DNA of 64,000 nucleotides from Ruminococcus sp. GTDB taxonomy: Bacteria; Bacillota; Clostridia; Oscillospirales; Ruminococcaceae. Position 1 is the stretch's first letter. Every line of letters begins with the position of its first letter. The position numbers and the translations under genes were made by a program. Where the stretch lies: the NCBI GenBank assembly GCA_020861185.1, contig JAJBSV010000012.1, forward strand, positions 56,566 to 120,565. The letters are read 5' to 3'. Of the stretch, positions 53,786 through 62,174 are shown piece by piece. Under the pieces are notes generated by a model. The model was not told the DNA's origin. It did no database searches and was given only the letters and a program-made list of their open reading frames with translations.

Positions 53786-54706
53786 ATGGACGAAGTTACT
53801 AACGAAGTTGCAACGACTTCCGTCAATGTCGGCATGATTATCCTGATTGCGGTCTGCGTGCTCTTTGCCGCCGTAATAATCGGCTTGGTAATCAGCATTG
53901 TATTGAGAAACCGCAAGGACAGACTGGCTCGCGAAAAGGAAGCGGTGGAAAAGAGCTATCTTGCCGTTCCCCGTGTCGGAAAGCTCCACAATCAGGGCTC
54001 AAGAACATGCCAACAGGACAGCTTTACCGTTTCGCCCGCAGATGCGGCAAGCGGGATGGGAGTCCTTGCGATAGTTGCGGACGGCATGGGTGGTCTCAAG
54101 GACAGCGACAGGGTTTCGCAGCTCGCTGTCGAAACAGCCCTCAATACCTTTGTGGCAAATTCCGGCGAGCAGTTTGAGCCTCTTATGTGGAAGATAATCT
54201 TCGAGACCAACAAGGCTGTAAACAATATGCTCGGTCCGTCGAAGTACTACAAGAGCGGCTCCACGATGGTTGCCGGTCTCATCAGACAGGGCAAGTTCAT
54301 GTGGTTCAGCATCGGCGATTCGAGAATCTATCTCTGGCGCGACGGCTCCCTGATTCAGCTCAACCGTGAGCACATCTATCGCCACGACCTCGAGCTCAAG
54401 GCTTCGAACGGCTCCGGCACAATTGAGGAAGCGTTTGCCTCAAAGGAGGCTTCGAGGCTCACTAGCTTCTTCGGTATGGGTGAAATAAAGCATGTCGACA
54501 TGCCCGCATCTGCGATTGACATTCACGCAAAAGATAAGTATATTTTAATGAGTGACGGCGTTTATAACGCTCTGACTCAGGAGGAGCTTATCTCCTGCAT
54601 AGCAACCGGCACCGCCGAGGAAACGGCGGAGGCTATTGGGAAAGCCGTTGCCGCAAAGGAATATTCCAATCAGGACAACTACACAGCGGTTGTTCTTGAG
54701 GTTTGA
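53786..54706 (+). CDS. Membrane-anchored PP2C-type Ser/Thr phosphatase
   Basis: The 306-residue protein has one N-terminal membrane helix (about 15-39) followed by a cytoplasmic PP2C domain. The metal and phosphate motifs are in order: QDSFTV, VADGMGGLKDSD, SGSTMVAGLI, IGDSRIYLWRDG, LMSDGVYNAL and QDNYTAVV. PP2C enzymes reverse Hanks-kinase phosphorylation. It is almost contiguous with the zinc-ribbon-FHA gene, and another PP2C gene follows. Confidence 0.93.
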   Translation: MDEVTNEVATTSVNVGMIILIAVCVLFAAVIIGLVISIVLRNRKDRLAREKEAVEKSYLAVPRVGKLHNQGSRTCQQDSFTVSPADAASGMGVLAIVADGMGGLKDSDRVSQLAVETALNTFVANSGEQFEPLMWKIIFETNKAVNNMLGPSKYYKSGSTMVAGLIRQGKFMWFSIGDSRIYLWRDGSLIQLNREHIYRHDLELKASNGSGTIEEAFASKEASRLTSFFGMGEIKHVDMPASAIDIHAKDKYILMSDGVYNALTQEELISCIATGTAEETAEAIGKAVAAKEYSNQDNYTAVVLEV

Positions 54707-54714
54707 TACGCGAA

Positions 54715-54743
54715 CGCATGCACACGTGCACACATGCACACAT
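54715..54743. repeat. 29-base alternating pyrimidine-purine tract
   Basis: An uninterrupted alternation made of ATGCACAC/GTGCACAC-like units between the two phosphatase genes. Such tracts can adopt Z-DNA or slip during replication. No regulatory role is shown. Confidence 0.7.
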
Positions 54744-54760
54744 TCAAAGGAGAAATCACA

Positions 54761-55471
54761 ATGATAAGAACTGCAAGCTACACGAATATCGGCGGAAGAA
54801 ACTGCAATGAGGACTCGGTAGTCGTTCGTGCTTCCGGTGACGGCGTCATTGCTCTCGTAGCCGACGGCTTGGGCGGACACGGCGGAGGCGACATTGCCTC
54901 ACGTAAGGCTGTCGAAATCATCTCGGGCGGTTGGTCGGGCAAAGTCGACCTTGACAAGCTCTGCAATGACATCCAGACCGCCAACGCCGAAATTCTCAGG
55001 CTACAGACTCCGTCCTGCCGGATGAAAAGCACGATTACTGCTGTCAGCCATTCGGACGGCAAATGCGTCTGGGCGCACTGCGGCGATTCAAGAATCTATC
55101 GTTTTCATAACAACGTTCTCGAATTCCAGACTCTTGACCACAGTGCCTCACAGCTTGCGGTTTATCTCGGGCAGATAACGCCCGCTGAAATCAGGTTCCA
55201 CGAGGACCGGAGCAGAATCATCCGTGCCCTCGGGCAGGAGGAAGAGCTGAAAATCGACACCGGCTCGCTCGACCTGATTGCCGGCGACAAATATGCGTTT
55301 CTCCTTTGCTCGGACGGGTTCTGGGAGTATGTTCTTGAGGACGAAATGGAATACGACCTCAAGCGTTCCTCCACCCCGGGCGAATGGATAAGAAGGATGC
55401 GCCGCCGTCTCAAGGCGCGCATCCCTTCCGACAATGACAACAACACAGCCGCCGCTGTGTGGATTTACTAA
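54761..55471 (+). CDS. Soluble PP2C-type Ser/Thr phosphatase
   Basis: The 236-residue PP2C domain shows NCNEDSVV, VADGLGGHGGGD, STITAVS, CGDSRIYRF, CSDGFWEYV and DNNTAAAVW. It has no membrane segment. ATG 54761 follows AAAGGAG. The 29-base alternating pyrimidine-purine tract at 54715-54743 lies just before it. Two phosphatases with different locations suggest separate cytoplasmic and membrane pools of phosphorylated targets. Confidence 0.93.
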   Translation: MIRTASYTNIGGRNCNEDSVVVRASGDGVIALVADGLGGHGGGDIASRKAVEIISGGWSGKVDLDKLCNDIQTANAEILRLQTPSCRMKSTITAVSHSDGKCVWAHCGDSRIYRFHNNVLEFQTLDHSASQLAVYLGQITPAEIRFHEDRSRIIRALGQEEELKIDTGSLDLIAGDKYAFLLCSDGFWEYVLEDEMEYDLKRSSTPGEWIRRMRRRLKARIPSDNDNNTAAAVWIY

Positions 55472-55492
55472 AACTCTCAGGAGGTAAAAATT

Positions 55493-56941
55493 ATGTTTAA
55501 AAGGCTTTCCTGCCTTATATTGGCATTAGTATTAATGATAACGCCCCTCGCGGCAATCAACGTTTCGGCAAGCGTCGGCTCAGATGCTGCTAAGGGTACC
55601 GTATTGGTTTACGCTCAGTTCCTTGATTCAAACGGTGATGTCATTTACGATCAGCTTGGAACCGGGTTCGGCGTAGCTTATGAAAAGGGTTCGAAATCCG
55701 TCGACGTCGGAGAGGTAACCGACCTGTTCATCACAAACAGACATGTTATAACTTACGAAGACTATTCTGCAAGCGGAGATTATTGGGTTGCCGATAAGGT
55801 TTACCTTATCTATACCGATGATGCTTATGAGTATACAGAGTATTATGATTCAGGTTTATCATACGAAGGTTATAAATTCGATGCTGAGACGAGCAGAATG
55901 GTTTTATGTTCTATTGTTGGCTATACAACCGATGCCGATTGCGCTATTCTTAAAGCTGACAGTACCGCCGCAGGCAGAGTTGCACTCGACCTTGCCGAGT
56001 CAGCTGATGAAGCGTCTTCCGGCGACCAGGTTTATGCTGTAGGATATCCCGGAATAAGTGCAGATGTCTTCGATGTCAGCGAACTTCAGTATGCGGAGGC
56101 TCTCGGCTCATACTATATAACCCAGAAGCTTGACGGCACTGTATCCGGTGTAACTATTACACAAGGAATCGTATCAAGAATCGGAACCTCAGCCTTATTT
56201 ACAAATTATACTGTACCCGTGAATGTAATCAGCATAGATGCCAGAATATCTCACGGCAATTCCGGAGGACCTCTGGTTCACGAAAGCGGTAAGGTAATAG
56301 GCATAAATACATATGGTATCACCGATGACGAAACCACATATTATGCAACCGATATCGCATATGCAATAGAGCTTGCCGAAGACAACGGTTATACCCTTAA
56401 AACCGGTTCCTCCGGCGTGAATGTAGCCCTCATAGTTGGCATCATTGCGGCAGTTGTCGTTATAATCGTTTTGGTTATTGTTATCGTCGCTCTCGCAACC
56501 AAGAAAAAGAAGCCGGCACAGCAGAATGTTGCTGTTACACCTGCACCCACTCCCATCCCTGCTCCGACACCCACTCCGGTTCCTGCTCCCGCACCTGTCA
56601 ATGACCCGACAGCCAAGTATCCTCGTGTTCAGTGCACAGCGGGTGCTTTGGTCGGAAAGCGTTATCCTATTACGGGCATACTCAGAATGGGCAGAAATCC
56701 GAATTGCAACGAGATTATCATCCCCGGCGATGCAAGCGGTGTAAGCGGCGTTCATTGCCAGCTCGAATATGTAAGCGGCATCGTTTACCTCAAGGACCTC
56801 GGCTCCACCTATGGCACATATCTCGAAGGCAAGGGCAGACTCGCCGCCAATCAGCCGATGCCCGTCAAGGTCGGCGACAGATTCTACCTTGGCTCGAAGA
56901 ACGAGATGTTCGAGATAGTCAATAAGGGAGGAACGAAGTAA
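55493..56941 (+). CDS. Exported trypsin-like protease, membrane helix and cytoplasmic FHA domain in one protein
   Basis: The 482-residue protein has a signal peptide (about 1-27, ending VSAS) and a chymotrypsin-fold protease domain with His84 (TNRHVI), Asp149 (TDADCAIL) and Ser257 (HGNSGGPLV). A membrane helix at about 309-335 is followed by basic KKKK. A Pro-rich linker (about 350-372) leads to an FHA domain (LRMGRNPNCNEI, SGVHCQL, LKDLGSTYGTYLEGKG). The topology places the protease outside and the FHA inside, so phosphothreonine binding could be linked to proteolysis across the membrane. GGAGG precedes the ATG. Confidence 0.9.
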   Translation: MFKRLSCLILALVLMITPLAAINVSASVGSDAAKGTVLVYAQFLDSNGDVIYDQLGTGFGVAYEKGSKSVDVGEVTDLFITNRHVITYEDYSASGDYWVADKVYLIYTDDAYEYTEYYDSGLSYEGYKFDAETSRMVLCSIVGYTTDADCAILKADSTAAGRVALDLAESADEASSGDQVYAVGYPGISADVFDVSELQYAEALGSYYITQKLDGTVSGVTITQGIVSRIGTSALFTNYTVPVNVISIDARISHGNSGGPLVHESGKVIGINTYGITDDETTYYATDIAYAIELAEDNGYTLKTGSSGVNVALIVGIIAAVVVIIVLVIVIVALATKKKKPAQQNVAVTPAPTPIPAPTPTPVPAPAPVNDPTAKYPRVQCTAGALVGKRYPITGILRMGRNPNCNEIIIPGDASGVSGVHCQLEYVSGIVYLKDLGSTYGTYLEGKGRLAANQPMPVKVGDRFYLGSKNEMFEIVNKGGTK

Positions 56942-57031
56942 CATGAAAATGTGCTTTGTAAAATCATCCTGTACAGAAAGCAGATAGTTATATGTTCACA
57001 GTGATTTATCAAACGGCAGGGAGGGAACGGA

Positions 57032-58216
57032 ATGTTTAACGAGATGACTTTGCCCTACGGCTACAAGTTGCAAAATTGGGATTATAGCTATATAATTGAT
57101 AATGTACAGGGTCAGGGCGGCTTTGGCATTACATACAGCGCACACCGTGCCGAGGACAACCTGCACGTCGCAGTCAAGGAATTCTTCCCGAATCAGCTCA
57201 ATCTGCAAAGAGCATCCGACGGAACCGTTCACGCAGGCATGGACGTTCAGGAACTTTATCAGGGCGGTATGAACAGCTTCCTTGACGAAGCCAAGGCTCT
57301 GGCAAAGCTCAGAAATCTCCCCTCGGTGGTCAAGGCTCTGAGCTATTTCCAGGCAAACGGGACGGCATACCTTGTCATGGAATTCATCGACGGCACATCC
57401 CTTAAAAATCTTCTCAGAAATGAAGGACCGGTCAGTGCCGAAGAATTCCTGCCCAAATTCAGGGTACTGATTGAAGATATCGAGAAGATGCACAAAACAG
57501 GGCTCCTTCACCGCGACATCGCACCCGACAATATCATGCTCGATAACGACGGCAATCTCAAGCTCATCGATTTCGGAAGCGCACGTTCGATGGAGGATGG
57601 CAAGTCGATGAAAGTGTTGCTCAAGTCCGGGTTTGCTCCTGTCGAGCAATACATGAGCCGTGGTCAGGGCACATATACCGACGTTTACGGCATCTGCGCT
57701 TCGATTTACTATTGCCTCACCGGCAAGGTTCCGCCCGAGGCGATGAGCCGCCTCGACAACGACCCGCTTGTTCCGCCGAACCAATACGGAGCGGGACTCA
57801 CCGAAAGACAGCAGGAGGTTCTCCTGAGAGGTCTTGCGGTTCAGCCTCCGACGGCTAAAACGCCCGGAAAGAATCCCCGTTACAGAACGGTCGGCGAATT
57901 CATCAGGGCGTTCCCGTGGGAAGAGACGCAAAAGCCCAAGCCGGAGCCTGTTATCTTGGTTGAGCCGGGACCTGAGCCCATAGTTACAACACTCGATGAC
58001 AATTTCACGATTGACCTCGACAAGGACAAAACCACCGGCTCGTCCGGCAACATGGTTTTGATTATCTGTGCGATAATCTTCGGAATCATCTTTATAGTGG
58101 GCTTCTGCGCCATGTGCGAGGGAAGCGTTGCGGGTGCTGTGTTTGCGCTCGGCGGCTTGGTCGGACTGGTCGCGCTGATTGTCAGCATCTATAGGAACAG
58201 CAAGTGGAAGGGCTGA
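57032..58216 (+). CDS. Ser/Thr protein kinase with two C-terminal membrane helices
   Basis: The 394-residue protein begins directly with a Hanks-type kinase domain: loop GQGGFGITY, Lys49 (VAVKEFFP), HRDIAPDN (Asp162) and DFG (Asp180). After a Pro/Glu-rich linker there are two membrane helices at about 340-360 and 366-388 with almost no outer loop. It has no zinc ribbon, unlike the other two kinases, and no sensor domain. GGGAGGG lies before the ATG. It follows the protease-FHA gene by 90 bases. Confidence 0.92.
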   Translation: MFNEMTLPYGYKLQNWDYSYIIDNVQGQGGFGITYSAHRAEDNLHVAVKEFFPNQLNLQRASDGTVHAGMDVQELYQGGMNSFLDEAKALAKLRNLPSVVKALSYFQANGTAYLVMEFIDGTSLKNLLRNEGPVSAEEFLPKFRVLIEDIEKMHKTGLLHRDIAPDNIMLDNDGNLKLIDFGSARSMEDGKSMKVLLKSGFAPVEQYMSRGQGTYTDVYGICASIYYCLTGKVPPEAMSRLDNDPLVPPNQYGAGLTERQQEVLLRGLAVQPPTAKTPGKNPRYRTVGEFIRAFPWEETQKPKPEPVILVEPGPEPIVTTLDDNFTIDLDKDKTTGSSGNMVLIICAIIFGIIFIVGFCAMCEGSVAGAVFALGGLVGLVALIVSIYRNSKWKG

Positions 58217-58234
58217 TTCTATAAAAGGAAGTGT

Positions 58235-58270
58235 CAGGGATGAAGCCCTTCAATCGGGACCGCATCCCTG
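58235..58270 (+). repeat. Intergenic hairpin before the large receptor kinase gene
   Basis: CAGGGATG (58235-58242) pairs perfectly with CATCCCTG (58263-58270), enclosing 20 bases. It lacks a T-run, so RNA processing or partial attenuation is more likely than termination. Confidence 0.6.
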
Positions 58271-58322
58271 CACGACCAAACCCAACGAGTATTATTGATT
58301 ATGGATAAAGGAGCAGATATAA

Positions 58323-61300
58323 ATGGATGAAGTGAGATATTGTCCATACTGTATGACACCTGTCAAGGAGAACGGGGTTTGCCCCGCCTGCGGACTGACG
58401 GAGGGAAGCTATGTTCCCGCACCGCATCATCTGCTCCCGGGTACGGTTCTTCAGGACAGATACTTAATCGGCAGAGTCCTCGGTGAGGGAGGCTTCGGCA
58501 TTACATATGTCGGGCGTGACACCCGCCTCGGGCTTAAGATTGCCGTCAAGGAGTATTATCCCGTCGGAAATGCCGCGAGAAACAATCAGGAGTCCATCAC
58601 GGTAACCAGTTCGTCAAGAACGACAGGCACCTATGAAAAGGGCAAGTCGAAGTTTTTGCAGGAAGCAATGACCATGGGCAAGCTCGAAAAGGAGCCGCAG
58701 ATTGTCGGTGTCAAGGATTTCTTCCAGGAAAACAACACCGCCTATATCGTCATGGAATACATCGAGGGCACAACCTTGAAAGAGCTGACCGCTCAGCGTG
58801 GCGGAAGAATCCCTGCGGATGAGATTTTCGAGATGATAAAGCCGATGTTCGGGGCGATTCAGCACATGCACGACCTCGGGCTTATCCACCGCGACATAAG
58901 CCCCGACAACCTCATGCTCGAAAACGGAGACATCAAGCTCCTCGATTTCGGCTGTGCCAAGGATGTCACCGACAGCTCGCAGGTCAATCAGCAGACCCAG
59001 ACCCTCATTCTCAAGCACGGCTATTCTCCCTTTGAGCAATACCAGATGAGCAGTAACCAAGGTCCGTGGACGGACGTCTATGCCTTCGGTGCCTCAATCT
59101 ACTATTGCCTCACGGGCAATCCACCGCCACGTTCGACCGACAGAATCATGGGCGACAACATCGTCCCGCCTCACAAGCTCGGCATCAAAATCACCGAGCG
59201 GCAGGAGGACGCTTTGATGAAAGCTCTTGCCGTCAGACCGGTTGACCGCTTCTCTTCGATGAATCAGTTCCAGGGCGCACTCTATGGCAACACCGTCGAG
59301 ACGGTTGTCAGCGAGAAAGCCCAGAAGAAGGGGCAGATTCGCAAGCCTAAGCAGAAGAAGACGGCGCCCGCTATGGGGCTTACCGTCCGGGAAAAGCTCT
59401 TCGACAATCCCGAGGAAGAGCAAGAGGAGATTTCGGCGGAGACCGAGCCCGTCAAGGACCCCGACAGAATTCTTACCGCCGAGGAAAAGCCCCTCTTCGT
59501 CACCGACGAAATAGTCGTCCCGAAGGACAAGCTCGAGGAGAAAAAGAAATCCGGAAATAAGACTGTCATCATCGCCGTCGTCGCCATCATCCTCGTAATA
59601 GCCCTCGCCGTAACGGGCATAGTCTGGGCTATAGTCGGGTCGAACAGCAGTAATAACAACAGCGACAGCGGCAACTCTGGCTACTTAACCGAGAAGTGGT
59701 TCAGGATTGAAGGCGTCGCCATCGACTCCTATCATGAGGGCAGCGTGAGCTACGACGCAAGCACCAGAACCATCGAGTATACGGAAGCCAAAGCCGCCAT
59801 CGGTTGGGCATTCGACGAGGGAGCTACCCTTGATTACATCGAGGTCAACCTCTCCGAAAGAAACGTCGGCGTGAACCTCATCGTCAACTACTCCGACGGC
59901 ACCCTCACCCAGACCGGCTATAAATTCACCAACACCATGTCGCTTGATATCGACTCAAGCAAGACCGTCTCCTCGATAGTCCTCCGGTGCGGTGAAGACG
60001 CGGGAACGGTGGTTATCTCTTCCGTCAAGACAAATGCGGAAGACGACGATGAGGAAATCGTCGCCGAAGACAGCTTCACCGCTTGGTCGCTTGATGTCGA
60101 CGTTACCGTTCTGACCTTCGGAGAGGGAAGCGGAGTTATCGAAGAAGGCGAGACAGAGCTTCTTGAAGAATTCTATGCCGCAGTCAATCAGGATGGCGCC
60201 TATGTCGCCGTAACCGCAGACTCGGCAGACATCAAGCTTGCCATGAATATCGGCTTAGTCGGTTGGCAGTACGTCGAAAAGTGCACCGCAGTCCGCAACG
60301 ACGACGGCACCTATACCACCTATTTCGAGTGCCAAAGCATAATCGACCTCGTTTCCGACCTCGGTTTAACCCTCGAAGATATACGTTGTGTCTATATCGA
60401 CAGCTTGACTTGGGAAGAGAAGATACATGTAACCAAGATTGAGGTTGTGGATGAAGCCTTCTTCTTTCCGATGAATATTGATATCACCGGCGGTGAGGGC
60501 GAAGTCTGGTATGAGGTCTACGCCTACGGTGACGAGGTCAGCGCTCAGCTTATTGTCCCGTCACCCTATCACCAGATCAAGACTCTCAGCATAACAGACA
60601 TCGACGGCAACGTCGTTGACTATACCATCAATTATTTCGGCTGTGACTCTTATGACGGGGTTGGAGAAGTCATTCACTGCGACTTCACGTTTATCATGCC
60701 CGTCTACGGCGCAAACATCTCAGTTGAGCTCTATGACCCGACCGAAGAGCTGTCTCTTACTACGATAAAAAGCTACAAGGGCTATGACTGGAGTGCTATG
60801 AACAGCGATGAAGCAGATTTTTCTGATGAGAATCAGTACGCTTGCATTTACTACGACAATCAGGAAACTTATTGGAGCAATTACGTAGGAACTATCCATG
60901 TAGGCGACCCGAACGGCGATTATGCTCAGGTATATATCGTAATGGCTCATGATTGCGGATACGAGTATGTTCCGCTCACAGTCCTAAAGCAAAGAGCCGA
61001 AGAGCTCGGCTATGACGTTTCCGATGGTTTCTTCTTCTGGATAGGAGTGGAGGATAAGGACATCGTCAACATTGATTTGGCTACAACAGGCAAGGTCGAA
61101 ACCGTCCTCTACTCAGAAAAAATGACCGACAGCGATATGCTTGACTTCTTGCAGGATTACGATTTTACCGACCCAGAGTTGTATTTGTACATATATTACG
61201 ACCTCGTGGATGATGATTACATCGGTTGGGGTCCTGTGGGAATCAGTACTCCTAACTGGGATATCATTATCGGTGGAGCAAATGGGAGATTTCTTGGGGC

Positions 61301-61475
61301 TGATGAAAGCGGATTTATAACCGTCTCGTTAGTAGAAATTAAGGAAGCTTTCGAAGATGCCGGATTTGATGTGAGCGACGGTGTGCTGTTGAACTGGTGG
61401 GCAGATGATAATAATAACGATGATGATCACTACGCCAACCTCACAGAAGTTGCGGTTGTCCGAGTCAGCGGCTAA
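58323..61475 (+). CDS. Receptor-type Ser/Thr kinase: zinc ribbon, kinase, membrane helix, 600-residue ectodomain
   Basis: The 1050-residue protein has a zinc ribbon (Cys7, 10, 20, 23) and a kinase domain at about 45-320 with GEGGFGITY, Lys76, Asp191 (HRDISPDN) and Asp208 (DFG). A charged juxtamembrane region (320-410), a membrane helix (413-438) and a long acidic outer part follow. The outer part contains beta-sandwich modules, two of which close with similar segments (AEELGYDVSDGFFFW and EAFEDAGFDVSDGVLLNW), while an earlier module has VSDLGLTLEDIRCVYI at the same place. The modules look like carbohydrate-binding-type repeats, so a cell-wall or glycan signal is plausible (inference). It is the largest gene of the module. 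Confidence 0.92.
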   Translation: MDEVRYCPYCMTPVKENGVCPACGLTEGSYVPAPHHLLPGTVLQDRYLIGRVLGEGGFGITYVGRDTRLGLKIAVKEYYPVGNAARNNQESITVTSSSRTTGTYEKGKSKFLQEAMTMGKLEKEPQIVGVKDFFQENNTAYIVMEYIEGTTLKELTAQRGGRIPADEIFEMIKPMFGAIQHMHDLGLIHRDISPDNLMLENGDIKLLDFGCAKDVTDSSQVNQQTQTLILKHGYSPFEQYQMSSNQGPWTDVYAFGASIYYCLTGNPPPRSTDRIMGDNIVPPHKLGIKITERQEDALMKALAVRPVDRFSSMNQFQGALYGNTVETVVSEKAQKKGQIRKPKQKKTAPAMGLTVREKLFDNPEEEQEEISAETEPVKDPDRILTAEEKPLFVTDEIVVPKDKLEEKKKSGNKTVIIAVVAIILVIALAVTGIVWAIVGSNSSNNNSDSGNSGYLTEKWFRIEGVAIDSYHEGSVSYDASTRTIEYTEAKAAIGWAFDEGATLDYIEVNLSERNVGVNLIVNYSDGTLTQTGYKFTNTMSLDIDSSKTVSSIVLRCGEDAGTVVISSVKTNAEDDDEEIVAEDSFTAWSLDVDVTVLTFGEGSGVIEEGETELLEEFYAAVNQDGAYVAVTADSADIKLAMNIGLVGWQYVEKCTAVRNDDGTYTTYFECQSIIDLVSDLGLTLEDIRCVYIDSLTWEEKIHVTKIEVVDEAFFFPMNIDITGGEGEVWYEVYAYGDEVSAQLIVPSPYHQIKTLSITDIDGNVVDYTINYFGCDSYDGVGEVIHCDFTFIMPVYGANISVELYDPTEELSLTTIKSYKGYDWSAMNSDEADFSDENQYACIYYDNQETYWSNYVGTIHVGDPNGDYAQVYIVMAHDCGYEYVPLTVLKQRAEELGYDVSDGFFFWIGVEDKDIVNIDLATTGKVETVLYSEKMTDSDMLDFLQDYDFTDPELYLYIYYDLVDDDYIGWGPVGISTPNWDIIIGGANGRFLGADESGFITVSLVEIKEAFEDAGFDVSDGVLLNWWADDNNNDDDHYANLTEVAVVRVSG

Positions 61476-61499
61476 ACTCTTTCAGAAAGGGCGATTTAT

Positions 61500-62129
61500 A
61501 TGAGTAAAGACAAGGTTAAAAAGTGCGAGTTTTGTGGGAATGAATTGCCGGAGAATGGGGTTTGCAGGGTTTGCGGGCAGGCTTTGTTCTCGGGGCTCGG
61601 GACGTTTTATTTCGGGGTGACAAGACGGGAGTGCTATGCGCAGACCGAAATCGTCCTCACGGGCAATGGGTATCTGATTGTCAGAAAGTCGGGAAGCGGC
61701 GCGGGAAGTGCCGCAGGAGTGGCTTCGTTCGGAGCAATCGGGGCGCTTGTCGGAGGGCTTGCCGATGCGGCGATGCGCTCCGCCAATCCGAGAGCCTATT
61801 ACGATATGACCGAGATTTCCGTGGTCGAGAACCCTTGCCCCATGAAGGGCTGTAAGCCGGAAAGAGTCTTCCGGTTTGTGAGCCGCGACGGTAGAGACTT
61901 CCTCCTCGGCTTCCAGAAGAAACCGGCTCAGAAGTTTTTGGAGGCGCTCGGGCGCGTCGGAATCCGCATGACGGATATGTCTTCGGCTGAAAAATCAAAG
62001 ACCGCTTGCCGCAATCCGCTTGTCGACAAAAAGACATTCGACAAGAGGGTCTGCGCTTCGGCAGGAAGATTCATAGAGCTCAGGAGCGACCAGTTCATGG
62101 CGGAGTCGATTGTCGACAGTAACCCGTAA
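61500..62129 (+). CDS. Zinc-ribbon protein with glycine-rich hydrophobic segment
   Basis: The 209-residue protein starts with a four-Cys ribbon (CEFCGNELPENGVCRVCG, residues 9-26). It continues with a beta-rich section (TEIVLTGNGYLIV), a glycine/alanine-rich hydrophobic stretch (GSAAGVASFGAIGALVGGLADA, core ASFGAIGALVGGLADA) and a PH-like beta section (DMTEISVVEN, VFRFVSRDGRDFLLGFQ). It has no known enzyme motif. The ribbon is of the same type as in the kinase 24 bases upstream (NGVCPACG / NGVCRVCG), so the two may share a partner. A terminator follows. Confidence 0.8.
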   Translation: MSKDKVKKCEFCGNELPENGVCRVCGQALFSGLGTFYFGVTRRECYAQTEIVLTGNGYLIVRKSGSGAGSAAGVASFGAIGALVGGLADAAMRSANPRAYYDMTEISVVENPCPMKGCKPERVFRFVSRDGRDFLLGFQKKPAQKFLEALGRVGIRMTDMSSAEKSKTACRNPLVDKKTFDKRVCASAGRFIELRSDQFMAESIVDSNP

Positions 62130-62140
62130 ACAAAAATCAA

Positions 62141-62174
62141 ACCCCAATCGTAAATCACGGTTGGGGCTTTTTTT
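62141..62174 (+). terminator. Terminator at the end of the kinase module
   Basis: CCCCAATCG (62142-62150) pairs with CGGTTGGGG (62158-62166) apart from one G-T pair, followed by CTTTTTTTT. It also lies at the end of the convergent gene. Confidence 0.9.

Noticed and set aside
49464..62174. Type VI or type VII secretion regulatory cluster
   Set aside because: Kinase, phosphatase and FHA genes resemble such regulators, but no Tss, EssC/FtsK-like or WXG100 gene is present in the window.
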